From NCBI GenBank assembly GCA_945643635.1, contig CALZFC010000031.1, positions 60,001 through 124,000 of the forward strand: 64,000 nucleotides of DNA, written 5' to 3'. Source of the stretch: Allodiplogaster sudhausi (Eukaryota; Nematoda; Chromadorea; Rhabditida; Diplogasteridae). Numbering within the stretch: the first letter of the stretch is position 1; each line of letters opens with the position of its first letter. The notes beneath the pieces are model-generated. The model searched no databases. It saw nothing but the letters and a program-made list of their open reading frames with translations, and was not told where the DNA came from. Shown in pieces: positions 1 to 16,200 of the stretch. A program made the translations under genes and the position numbers.

Positions 1-956
1 TAGCTTGCCGGGGCACTTCGCTGTCCTTCGAAAGGGGGGCAGAGGCGTGCTGGAGAAGCCTCCACTTCCGCATTCCCCCTGCAAGGGACGCTCCCAGTAC
101 CCGCGGCATCCTTCGTGCTGCGGAGATGGCTTGCAGCGCCATTGTTGGGGAGCAAGCTCAGTAGCCTCTAGATGCTCTGCCTGTTTCTTAGCAGTTCTAA
201 TACATAAGATTCTGCTAGTTAACCATGAGCAGCTTTCATTTGAGTGAATTCGTTGTTCAGCTTATCTTGCAAGAGCTTGCATTCAACCAGCGTTGTGGTA
301 ACCAAGCCCCTTTTCCGGTGAGAATATGCACTGTATGGGGCTGTGAGTGTTCTCCGTAATGAATGAATATGGAATTAGCATTTTTGAGTTAGTAGAAAAA
401 AACCGAGAGCGGTGTGGGACAAGGATGAATGGAACCCGTTTTCTGTCTGTCTGTCTAATAACAAATAGATTGTGTTTTTGGCAGTCTGGTTCATTTTATA
501 ATTTTTTTTATTCAGAGGACTTACTATTTTCCTCTAAAAGCAGTTACTAATTTTAGGTGAGAAGAAGGCATGATGATTGGGAAGGAAGGCAGACAGACAG
601 AAGTCTCCCCCTGGAATGAAGAAACCACGGATGCACTCACTGCTTTTCTAACTTTTCGCTTTCGTCCCATGCTTTTGCTTTTCTGTTAGTCAGATGTCTC
701 TAGTCATTACTTTAGGCACCTACTAGTGTATATTTCTCTGTTGTGGAATGTTATAGGTCTGATTTTTGATTTATCTACCGGTTTATTTTTTTCTTTTATC
801 TACTGGAACCATGCCAGTTGCTCATTTATTGTGTCTTTAGGATACCATCGGTAAATGAAGTGCAAACCAAGAAGTGGGTGGCAAGGTATCGGATATTTAG
901 TCGAAGTGAGTAATCAACAAATTAATTCAGTTTAGGATCAAACAGTACTCGTGGAA
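1..956. other. no gene recognised; 3' flank of the Kv channel gene
   Basis: I see no conserved coding segment on either strand. The short open frames here do not resemble any family I know. The segment lies directly downstream of the stop codon of the minus-strand potassium channel gene and may include its 3' untranslated region. Confidence 0.4.
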
Positions 957-4851
<3,895 letters not shown>

Positions 4852-5063
4852 CTTGCAATTCCCCCTTCCACAATCTAAGAAGGGCTGGTGAGGAGAGAAG
4901 AAGTGCCAGGTCTGTTTACATCTCTGGCAAGGGGAAAAGGAATGACCATTCAAATGTACTACGTGATCGCGTTGTTCTTTTAGGAAGAGAGAAAAATAGA
5001 CTTTCATTCGCCTTCTCTCTTTCTCTCATCACTCCTTCATGATCATGCTCTCTCTCTCTCATT

Positions 5064-5103
<40 letters not shown>

Positions 5104-6195
5104 TCCGTTCCTAACGGCGCTCGTTCTCTCCGAGCCAACAACGGATGTATAATTCCAGCCGGTGTTGCAAAATGAACTTTCTTGGTCTTTTTTTTAAAAT
5201 AAGTGATTTCCCCTGAATTGTAGGTGGTTCTACTGACTGGGGGCCAAAACAGCATGTCAAAATGAAGCATCCAATAAGAGAGACAAAAGAAGGGAAAGTG
5301 ACGCAAACACCACGTGAGACAGCGAGAGAGAGAGAGAGCGAGAGAGAGAGAGAGTGAGAGAGAGCGAGAGAGAGAGAGAAATAGATTTCTTTGGAATGAA
5401 AAAGGCAGCTAACGTTTTAAGCTCTATTTATGCTAAAGCATGTATTTATTTTCCTGTCGCAAGGAATTGTCAATGGAGGGAACGAAGAAAGACAGTGAAG
5501 ATGGAACGGAGAAGGAAGAATGAAAAATGCTGACCTCCGAAGCAGACCGAGGTTGCACGGCGATGTTGGTTGGTAGGGAAGGAGGAGGAAGAGAGAAGAG
5601 ACGGAGGAGAGGGAGAGTGAGAGGGAGAAGCCCCTGGCACGGCCAGGTGCACCCCCCTCCCCGTTCCTCGCTTCTGCCCTCGCTCTTCGCTCCCCGCGCT
5701 GCATCCTCCATGCACCTTCTGAAGGAACACGCAATGGTCTTTGATCTTCACAAATAAATTAACTTTTCTTATCCTTTCTAAAATTTATATCAACTTTAGA
5801 AGGCTACATATGTACATAAGTGAGAGGAATTTCCGCTCTCCTTTTCTTACCTCGACCGACCAACCAAGTTCTGCACTCCGATTCATGTCATCTTGTGCAT
5901 TCCGACACACTGCACGATTGCGCTTCCCAGGAAGGAGGGGCCAAGCATAGAAAAAGAGAGAAATGGAGATAGAGGGGAAGATTAGAGTGTAAGAGGAGAG
6001 TAGAGAGGAAGCGAGGGACGGAGGGAGGATTAGAGAACGAGAGAAGAGAAGAGTGAGGGCAGGCAAGACTAGCAGAGAGCTACAACATGTGAATGAGATC
6101 GAGCAAGTGTTAGCCAAGGAGTAGAGGATGCGAGGAGAACGCTGCTCATGTGAAAACGACAAGAATTTCAATCCAAGGCTGCATCTACAAGAAGA

Positions 6196-6252
<57 letters not shown>

Positions 6253-7823
6253 TGAAAGATATGTAAATTGATATCTGTAATCAGCCTAGTTAGCTTCCTT
6301 TCATGCAACACAATTACCCTTAAATAGAATGTGAATGTACAACTACATACGTACATATGTACAAATTATATATACATATATTCATTTGCCATGAAAGGAA
6401 TCCTAAATAGGTCTTGAGAACAGAAGCGATGAAGAGCATACATATGTAGATATGAAAGAGAAAGATAAAGAAGTGAGATTGGAGAGAGAGAGTGAGAGGG
6501 AGAGAGAGAGAGAGAGTGAGAGGGAGAGAGAGAGAGAGAGAGAGAGTGAGAGAGAGTGAGAGAGACGAAGAATCGGAAAGGAGTGGAAAACGGAGGTGTC
6601 AGGGAGAGTGGCTAAGAGCGTGGCTTTCTTTATTCCCCGAGCTCGCAATCAAGTCGAGTTGACTGCGACAGGAAGAACACGAGGGAGGGCGACTAAGTCA
6701 ATTGGGTCTTCCCTTCTTCAAGCAACTCCTGTCTCGGCAGTGTTCACTACACTTCTTCCTTTCAGGGAGACACACCATTACAGTTCCTCAAACAGTGGAA
6801 TGCTAGAAGAGATATTTAAGGCAACTTTCTTTTTATTACTAATGTATGTATGTAGGTACATATATGTATATGCAGCTACATAAATGCTAGAGTATTGCAT
6901 GCTAATTTAAAATATTATCGTACATGCATATCTGTATGTATGCATGTATATATGTACTTGAGAAAGTTATGAAAAATAGAGGAAACGTTTGACGACGTAC
7001 ATAACTCATATATGTACATACATACAGGCATGTATGTACATAAAAGTATGTAGAGTACTCCGAAATTAAAAATAAAGTTAAAAGGCAGGCAGCAACTGAT
7101 GTTATGAGAGAAACTGGCCTTTCTTGCGACAATCCGAATGCTCATCGAAGAAGAGAAAGCGACTGGATGATGAGGCAAGAAGAAAGAAAAGGAAGACAAG
7201 GCGAGGCTCTGATTCACTCGACGCGACTTCAGTGGAAGGGAACGCAGAATGAGGAGAAGGAGAGTAAGGAAGACGGGAAACACGAGTTAACTCTCTAGCA
7301 GAGGAGCGACCCTCACGAGAGCGGGGCTCATCCTAGATGCCAAGGCAGATGAAGACGCTAACGTGACCAGAGAGGAGAAATTAGAAGAGAAAAAGAAAGA
7401 GAAAGAGTGAAGGAGTGAGAGAACGAGAGAGAGAGAGAGAGAGTTAGAGAGATTGAATAAGAGGGATAGAGAGGGAGAGAAGGAGGGAGGATGGCGAGGA
7501 GATGATTGGAGTGCAGAGATTGAGAAATCAGTGAAAAGGGGCAAAGAATAGCGGTCAAGAAACAGCAGGCAACATTCAGTGTTCGTCAGTCATGATCCCT
7601 CAACTTTATTACACACGAGAAGACCATCACTGATTATTGGACTCTCGTATCACTTACGGGTGTCAGGCCCAGGAGCGTGGGCCGGGCCGACATCTGGACC
7701 ATGGCCTATGCCGGTGCTACATGAACAAAAAAGTTAGAGATATAAAAGAGGAGGAGAGAGACATACATACATACACAAATAAAGAGGGAAAGATAGAGAG
7801 CCATAGAGCATAGAGATAGAGAT

Positions 7824-7935
<112 letters not shown>

Positions 7936-8034
7936 GCAGAGGGAGTCAGATAGTGAGAGAGAGAGACATAGAGAGGGAAAATAACATAGAGATATAAAAG
8001 GAGAGAGGGATACAAAGAGGCCACGACTTTGCCG

Positions 8035-8068
8035 GAATTCTACATCTCTGCATGTAGATGTAGAATTC
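8035..8068. repeat. 13-bp perfect inverted repeat with 8-nt loop
   Basis: GAATTCTACATCT (8035-8047) pairs with AGATGTAGAATTC (8056-8068) across CTGCATGT. It lies in non-coding DNA; no function can be assigned. Confidence 0.9.
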
Positions 8069-9059
8069 TGACATCGACTGATGTAGTTACCATGTAGTAC
8101 ACTTTAACTGCGAAAAGACACGCCACTTTTATGAATGGTCATGTTTTCGGGATCAAGTCTTATTTAACGGCCCGCGGCAGGAAGGGAGGCCTATTTTATT
8201 TCCCATGTGTGAGAAATTCACCACAAGTGTCCAGTGGAGAAGTTTATATATATAGATATACATACATATATATATATATAAGTTGATGTGATGCTAACCA
8301 TTAGTGCTTAGTTGCACGGAGACAAGGAGGAGAATTGGAGTGGATGGACAGTTTCAGCAGGGTGGAAAGGAGTTGAAGAACTCATGGCAGCTAAGATCCG
8401 CTTTCTATCAACCCAAATGGTAGAAGCCAGCGGCGACCGGAGATGGAAAAGAAACGAAGTGAAAGCTGAGCTAGAAGAGAAGTCCGGGACAAAATTCTCA
8501 CATCTGTGCGTACGCGGGAAACTACACGGGAAAGGCACGGCTATGAGAAACAACTGAGACAGAAGTTGTTGCCGATGGGAGGAAAGAGAGAGAAAAGAGA
8601 AAGTAAGAGAGAGCATGAGAAAGCGGGATTAGAGAGAGCGAGAGAGAGAGACGAAAAGAGGTCAAAAGAAGTACAGAACCAAAGGAAGGTAGTAATACAA
8701 CATTGATGGAAGTGATCAACGACAAATGATAGATGTAAATTGCACTTTCCTATTCATTTCTCACCTATTCACTTTTCTATTCTACTGAAAAAATTATTCA
8801 ATACTATATATACAATATGCTTAATCCCTTCCCGAACAATTGCAAGTAAGATTGAGTTTTGCTTCTAAATATTTCTTACTGTGCTATGTACATACATATG
8901 TATAATGTTGACATACAGCTTCTCCTTTTTCCTATCAAAACAAGTATGTTGTTTGCGAGTAATTAGTAGTGGCGAGAGTGTCTCTTCAGAAAACACTCGT
9001 GATGCTTCTCTTCTTTTTCCTCAATCCTCCTTGAAGACGTCGTTGCCTAGCAGCGCAGT

Positions 9060-9135
<76 letters not shown>

Positions 9136-10222
9136 TGTGAAGCCTTCCCATTTTAGACCAAGACTGACGTCAAAAGAAGACGTCTTAAAAAATTTGTTCC
9201 TCACGCCAATTATTTTTATTTTTATGTTCATTTGTACATACAAATGTAGAGGGAAGTGGCAAGATGTTGCTGCTATTGATGATAATGGAGACATTGTTTT
9301 AGGAGTCGAAGTCGCATTTTTAAAATTACGGAGTAAATGTTTTCCATCCTGATTCATAAAGGAAAAATTTGCGAATTTTAATGTATGCACATAAATACAT
9401 AGATTTGAATCGAAAAGCAGAAAAAAAGCATAGGGAAGACAAGAAAGTAACTGACCGAAGCAAGAGTCCTCTTGAATCTGTAGGAGAGCATGGAACCAAG
9501 ACTGCAAGGGCCAGTGCTCCTTCCCTGCCACAGTCCTCTTCAAGAAGGCATGCAATGACTGAGTCGGCTCGCCACATCCACATGTGCAAAAGCAACTGGT
9601 TCAAGATGAGTGAGAGGGCAGAGAAAGAGAAGAGATTTCCAGAGTGAGAGAGCAGAGACGAGAGAGGCAGAGAAAGAGAGGAGATTTCCAGAGTCAGACG
9701 CAGGTTGAATGCAAGATAAAGGTAAGCTGTCGTTGCCCTAAGCGGGTGTAGCAAGACGGATAATGAGAGAGTGAGAGAGTGTGACAGAATGAGATGAAAG
9801 AGAGAAATAAGAGGGAAGGACGAAAAAAAGAGTGCTCAGCATGAAAGCTGCTGTTCTAATGGCCGAGAAGACAAGAAATCAAAAGACAAGGAGAGACACA
9901 GGAGATAGCGAATGGTTAAAAGGAACAAGCATGACATGGTGAGGTGTGGGGAAGATACTCCATGCACGTATTTAGCAGATGCTTGAATGAAGAGGGAAGA
10001 GAATGAACAGAAAAGAGAGGGAGGGAGAGGGAAAGAGAGAGAGAGAGAGAGAGAGAGTGAGAGAGAGAGGGAGAGGGAGAGATAGAGGATGAGAGGGAGA
10101 GAGGACGGAGGCTGGCAGAAGAGAATGGAAAGATTCGAGATATGCTCCGCATCGAAAAAGATTTTCATCTGCTAAATGAGCTGAATGGCGTACGGATGCG
10201 TGCAGTGAAGGAAGCAGTGATG

Positions 10223-10259
<37 letters not shown>

Positions 10260-10857
10260 TCTCTGCCTCTCTCTCTGCCTCTTTCTCTCCCTCCTATTAG
10301 TTCCATCACCTGAAGGTGGCTAAAGAAGGAAGCAGAGGACACGCACGTGGATATATGTGAAAGCCCCCTCGATGGTCAGTTTATCCAGGAAAATATAAGG
10401 TGCAGTGCCTTGCATGTAAGACATATTCACGGAAATTCCGCTTCAGTGAACAATGAATTGAAATGAGAAGAATGGAAGCAATCCAAGTGAAGAATAGTGG
10501 TGGTACTTCTTTATTTTACCTCGTTAACCCAATAACGTAACATTTTCCGAATAATTACCTTGAAATAGTCGTGCGGTAATCAGGTAACAGTAAGCAAAAG
10601 TCAACCAAGCGCACTCCCAATCAAGACAGTGGAGCCCTTTCCTTCATCACCCATTTTCCATATATTACCTCTCTTCTTTTTGGGTCCTTTCGCCTGTCTC
10701 TGTTGTCTCTCTCACTCTCTCTCTCTCACTCGCTCTTTTTTGCCATTTCTTGACATTAGGTAGCTTGTTCTCACTCCCTCCAGCTCATTGGAAAATTGGT
10801 ACCTCTCTTTGTTCTTCATGAATACCATTTGGTCTCTATTTGTCGGTGAATCTCTCC

Positions 10858-10985
10858 CTTTCTCTCTCTGTCTCTCCTTGTCAGTCTCTCCCTCTCTTTC
10901 TCTGTCTCTCCTTGTCAGTCTCTCCCTCTCTCTCTGTCTCTCCTTGTCAGTCTCTCCCTCTCTCTGTCTTTCCCTGTCAACGAAT
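10858..10985. repeat. short CT-rich minisatellite, about four units
   Basis: A unit ending in CTCTGTCTCTCCTTGTCAG and separated by CT-rich spacers of varying length is repeated about four times with small changes. The surrounding 10690-11220 is impure CT repeat. Confidence 0.75.
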
Positions 10986-12533
10986 ATCTCTCTCACTCTT
11001 ATCTCGCACTCTCGCACTCTACTTCAGCGACTATAATCTCTCTCTCTCCTTCGGTGTATCTCTCCTCTCTTTGTCTCTCCTTGTCTGCGAATTTCTCTGT
11101 CTCTAATTGTTAGTGAATCTCTCCCTCTCCTGTCTGTCTGCCTGTCTCTCTCGCTCGCTCTCTCTCTCTCGCTCTCCTCTCTCGCTCTCCTCTTTCTCTC
11201 TATCGCTGTATCTCTCCGCTCCTTAATATCCCCTAGTCACTTGTCTTGCGTCTACATCAAGTGAATGAATGGAAGCCCTCTGATTGGTAGAGCAGGAATC
11301 TTATTTAGACAAAGGAGAGCGTAGAAGCAGAAATGCATACAGGTACAATAAATAGTAACGAAATGGTTGTCGATCGATGTGGCATGAATGGCTCCGTACT
11401 TGGTTGTAGCTCGCGCCGACACCATCTGGCCGTTCACCCTCGCCATCATGCATTTATCTTCAGAGACTCCCATCCCTCCCCTTTCGTGTCTGCTCCTTGC
11501 TTTTATCCTCTCCATGGCATCACTTTCCATGTTCTCTAACGATCTCGGTGTCTGTTTTTCCCTTGCTTACATGGCTTACTCTTTTGAATTTCGACTTCAA
11601 TGCTGCTGCTCTGAATGTGATCCACTCTTCAGACATTCCTCGTTGAATCCTAGAATCTAAATGGATTATTCATGAAGGATTAAGAAATGGACCAAGAACT
11701 CGCGCCCACAGAGTTTGCATTCATTGAGAGGAAATCTGTTCTATTTTCTTTTAAATCATCAAATGTAAAGTATGCCAAGGTCGCGTTGTCCTGCTTCAAA
11801 CTTTGCTTTTGTCCACAAATTACATTTTTTTTCACGAACTTCAAAAGTCTCATTTGTTTTATAGCCCTTTTCCTCCTCAATGCATTATTCAGTTGGCTTT
11901 CTATATGCTTTTATTTCTATGGACTCATTTCATACAGAATTCATTCTTTCTGCTTCCGAGGACCGGCGCGAGAGTTCACAACAAAGCTTGTCCTTATCCG
12001 GGCTGGCTACCATAAAAAGTATAATTGGTGATTGAACACTTTTAAAGAAATGTTGATATTGTATGCTTCTGTTATCATTTCTTTTAGCTGTAATTACTTT
12101 ATAGCGGTTATTCCGCACAAGAACAAGCTTGATTGTATCAAATGAAAAAGAATATTTAGAACTACGAGTGAGGAGAATGAAAACGACTATAGACAAATTT
12201 GTTTGAATAACATTCGAGAACGGAATTTGACACCAAAAACGAAGAAAAAAAGAAAAGCTGAGGCAAGAAAACCTAATGAAAAACTAAATATATGTAGAGT
12301 TCGAGAACAGCTGAACGGGACCATAGAGCTCGTCGTAATGGAAGGGCAAACAGCACCGTAACCATTTAAAATAATTAGTGGTCCAGTGTGGAACTTAACC
12401 GCTTGACGCATCTAATCTCACGCGTCAGCGGTTGCGGCGCGTTTGAGATCATTTGAGCACAGCGAGCATTTCGGGTGCTACTCAGGGAGTGTAGATCTTT
12501 TTGGACCTCTTCGTCTGAGATCTTCTCGCAGAC

Positions 12534-12711
12534 ATGACGGAAGCAGAGCGGAACAGCTTCCTCCACCATTCCTGTCAGTTACTCCCTGCAAATCAGTTCA
12601 CCACTCTCTACGGTCTTTCTCTCTTTCTCTCTCTCTCTTCCTCTCTGGCCAGTGTCTGGATGCAAGGCCGTTGTTGACGTTTTAATCTGCACGTTGCCGA
12701 ATGCATATTAA
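12534..12711 (+). CDS. possible 45-residue spliced ORF immediately upstream of PHF14
   Basis: An ATG at 12534 opens a frame to 12612. A 40-nt CT-rich sequence with GT...AG ends (12613-12652) can be removed, and the frame then continues to a TAA at 12709-12711 (46 codons in all). The peptide begins MTEAERNSFLHHS and ends LPNAY. I do not recognise it. It ends 36 nt before the PHF14 start codon and could be an upstream ORF in the PHF14 leader, a separate small gene, or chance. A minus-strand frame (12375-12569) overlaps it and is equally unrecognised. Confidence 0.25.
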
Positions 12712-12747
12712 TATAACTTTTAAATAGATAGTGTATTCTTGTAGGTG

Positions 12748-13214
12748 ATGGCTGAAGTAAGTTCCACGAATCATCTACTTTAAAAGTGGCGGCAGTTCAT
12801 ATACTCATTCGCGTTTCATCTACAAAGTCTGTAATGTAGATGAAATTCTCCTGCTTGTACATAGATGTTGTCTGGAATATATTTGATCAGGACTTTTTTG
12901 TCGGAAATATATCGTGTGTTAATATTTAAAGACTATTTATACGTGATATTGCTTTTCAGTGCAGCGTGCTCCTGGAAAACGGCAGATAAAGCCGGTCGGT
13001 ATAATTGACCTCCTGCCAGGCAGAGGAGACGACAGCGAAGATGATGCTGATTTTAAAAGTTTGGATTTTAAACATTCACCTCTTCTTCTCTCTATGCCTT
13101 TCCCATTAAGCTTCTGCATTGTTTCGTACTTACTTATACAGATGTATCTCTCTCGCTTAAAATATTCATTTTTTTTCATTAACAAAATCGCTAAAAGGCA
13201 TATATATATATATG

Positions 13215-13271
<57 letters not shown>

Positions 13272-16200
13272 GTATATATATACATATATATATATACATA
13301 TATATACATATGTACATATATACATATACATACATACATACATACAAATACACGTATGTACACAGCATATAAATAAATAAATATATATATTTATGTGACA
13401 TGACGGTTTCCAAAACGGTTTAAATTGAGTTGATCTGAACGGTAGCGGAGACGAAAGCTCGAGTGAGAGCTCTTCTGATGGGGAGGCTGAGGAGGAAGAT
13501 CAGGAAGCAGAGAACAGCGACGACTTGGACGACGCTGCTGACGATGTCAATTTTGTTTTTTACTTTTATTTTATCACGGCGACTGCCATATAAACCGAAA
13601 TCTTCTTCTCTTTGAAGAAGGAATTCGTGACGCACGCTTCTGGAGATTTATACAACAGCGTAAGTCGCTCTCACAACCAGATTATTCATTCCGTTGAGAT
13701 AAAATCAGTTGAAAGCATATTACATCTCTTTGTGACAGCTTCATTATTTCTGCTGATCAGTTAAAGTTCTCGTTTGTGACTTAATATCTCGAGAAAATAG
13801 TTTATATATACTGCGGTGATGGTTTAATAAAAATGCGATGTAACGTTTTTCTTATTCATATTCTGTGCCATCGTTTCATCGTGTCGGGTGATTTCTCCTA
13901 TTTGTGATTTTTTAAGTTTACGAATTGCTCGTTCTGCCTGGCAGTTATGATGCATACGTGTTTGCCTTCTTTGCAAGAAAGATCAACGTAGCTTTTTGAC
14001 AGAAGCCGGTATGCAGCATTTGTCTGAACCAACGCCAATTTGCAGTGGACGACGAAGTAATGGAGTGCGACAAGTCAGTGTTTTCGACCTGATTGGTTAT
14101 CCTCTCTTTCCCCCTACAAATGGCGTTTTATTCAAGCAATCAACCTTTAGATGTGGACTTGCGGTCCACGAATGTTGCTACACCAACGACGTTGATGTTG
14201 CAGAAAATAGATCCACCCAGGTAGAGTTCAGACCTGTCTTGCAGTCTCATTCAAAAAGCACAATTCAATAAGCACTATTGACATGATATTATTGAATTTG
14301 CTAAGTCATCATCGTCAACGGAGCCGTGGTTCTGCGAGCCGTGTGTCTACGGCCTGACCGAGCCTCCCCACTGCGAGCTCTGCCCATCTCGTTACGGAGC
14401 ATTCAAGCGTTCTGGTTCGTACTCTGGATGAGAGTGGAGTGCAGAGTTCTCTTGGCAGACATTGGCTGTCGTTGGGTACATCTCGTCTGCGCCCTCTACA
14501 CTCCCGGAGTCACTTTCGGTGATGTTGTCAACCTCAGCGCGATCAGCTGGCAAGAAGTCGATTATAAAAGATTCGGCAAGAAGGTACATCTGCTGGATTT
14601 CTTCGTTTTGCCATGACAGACCAGTTTAGTCGTGCGTGACTTGTTCAAATCGGTTGGAGTCTCGGGTCGGCCTGGTCTCCGATTGTGACGCTGCGCTGTG
14701 CAAGCATCGCTACCACGTGACTTGTGCCCAGCGGTTAGTCGGGAATTCGCTTTCGGGGTATTCTGTTCTCCTGTTAGTTTATCTTTTTATTTATTCGTTT
14801 CATTTTGCAGTTTGGGGTTCTTGGACGACAAAAGTGATCACGAAAACAACCACGATTCCCGGTTTGCCGTTCTTTTTTTTTACAGATCATTGCATGGTAT
14901 CAAAAAAAGTGAACAGCGTTCTCACTTCTATTAGGGACTCTCCTGAACATTTTGTTTGGTAAAATAATTTGTTAAAAAACTAGCAGGGAGAATTTAGGTT
15001 TTCATGTAAGTAACGAATTGAAGACTGTTGTCGTTTCTTTCCCTCCTTACTCGCTCGCGCGACATCTCCCCGTGAGTTTAGGAGATACATTTGCTGCCTG
15101 CAAATCATTCACTTCCGACGTTGGGGTGAAAAATAATTTTAGACGCAGAATCGATACATTATATTGTGATAATTAATCTTTGGAACCTTTCGTAAAATAA
15201 ATCGATTGTGAAAATTTCTAGATTCATTCACTGCAAACATCATTCGGCTCCTGAAGATGTCAGACGAAAACGAGAAGCGTTCGTTTTGATCTCGTGTACT
15301 TGAGTTGAAAGAACGATTAGAAATAAAATTACACTTGATTAAATGAGAAGAAATCGTCCGTATTTCAGTTATAACCGTTTCCTGAGGCACGAAGAACGGC
15401 GAATGGTTCGATATGGAAGAGGAGCCAAGAAGTTGTCGGAGAGAGAAGAAGAGACGCGGCAGTCAGTTCTGCTTACTTCTCTTCTCTATCTCATAGTGAT
15501 GTATACTCAGGAAGATGCTTGACCACAGCATGAAAGTGAACCGTGATTTGATCGGGACAACCATTGCTTGGCCTGATCACACTGGAGATCATGTTAGTTC
15601 TTCTCTTGGAGAACAAAGTTTCGCTATCCTTACTTTGTTAATTGACAGCCGGAGAAGAAAATGCGCAGAGGCCGTCTTCTCCACACATCGCCGCACTTCT
15701 TGGAGGCCTTTGCAGAGAAGGCCTCTCTCCTCGATATCGACCGGGAGGAATACGAGAAGCCTTTTGTTAAGGTTCCTTTCCATCCTAGTCTTCTGCTTTA
15801 GCACCAGTATCTCTGATAAGTGTTTCCTCTTGTTGTTCAATTGAAATAGCAAGAGCTTGCTGTTGAGATCAAGATCGAGCAGATTCCATTTCTCCCTCCC
15901 GGTTTCTCCACTGAATTCGTCTCGTTAGTCAAGGCTATCATTTTAAAGAGTGGCCAGATGGTTTTTTTTTTGTGAAGATATTACGAGCATCGAGACAAGC
16001 GATTGAAAGCGGAGGAATCGCATCTGCAAAAGCAACGGAAGGAGAATGAACGACTTTACGAAGAGCAGAATGCAGAACAGAGACGGAATGACGAGGTTTG
16101 CTTCTTTTCCTTCATTCCACGTCTTCTTGTGGTTTGAATTAGCATTATCCACACAGTTGCCATTCGCAAGCTTGTTCACGTTTGAGGCTGAGCGAGAGAA

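Noticed and set aside
12375..12569. 64-codon minus-strand frame beginning MVEEAVPLCF
   Set aside because: No family resemblance and no splice continuation; overlaps the possible plus-strand small ORF.
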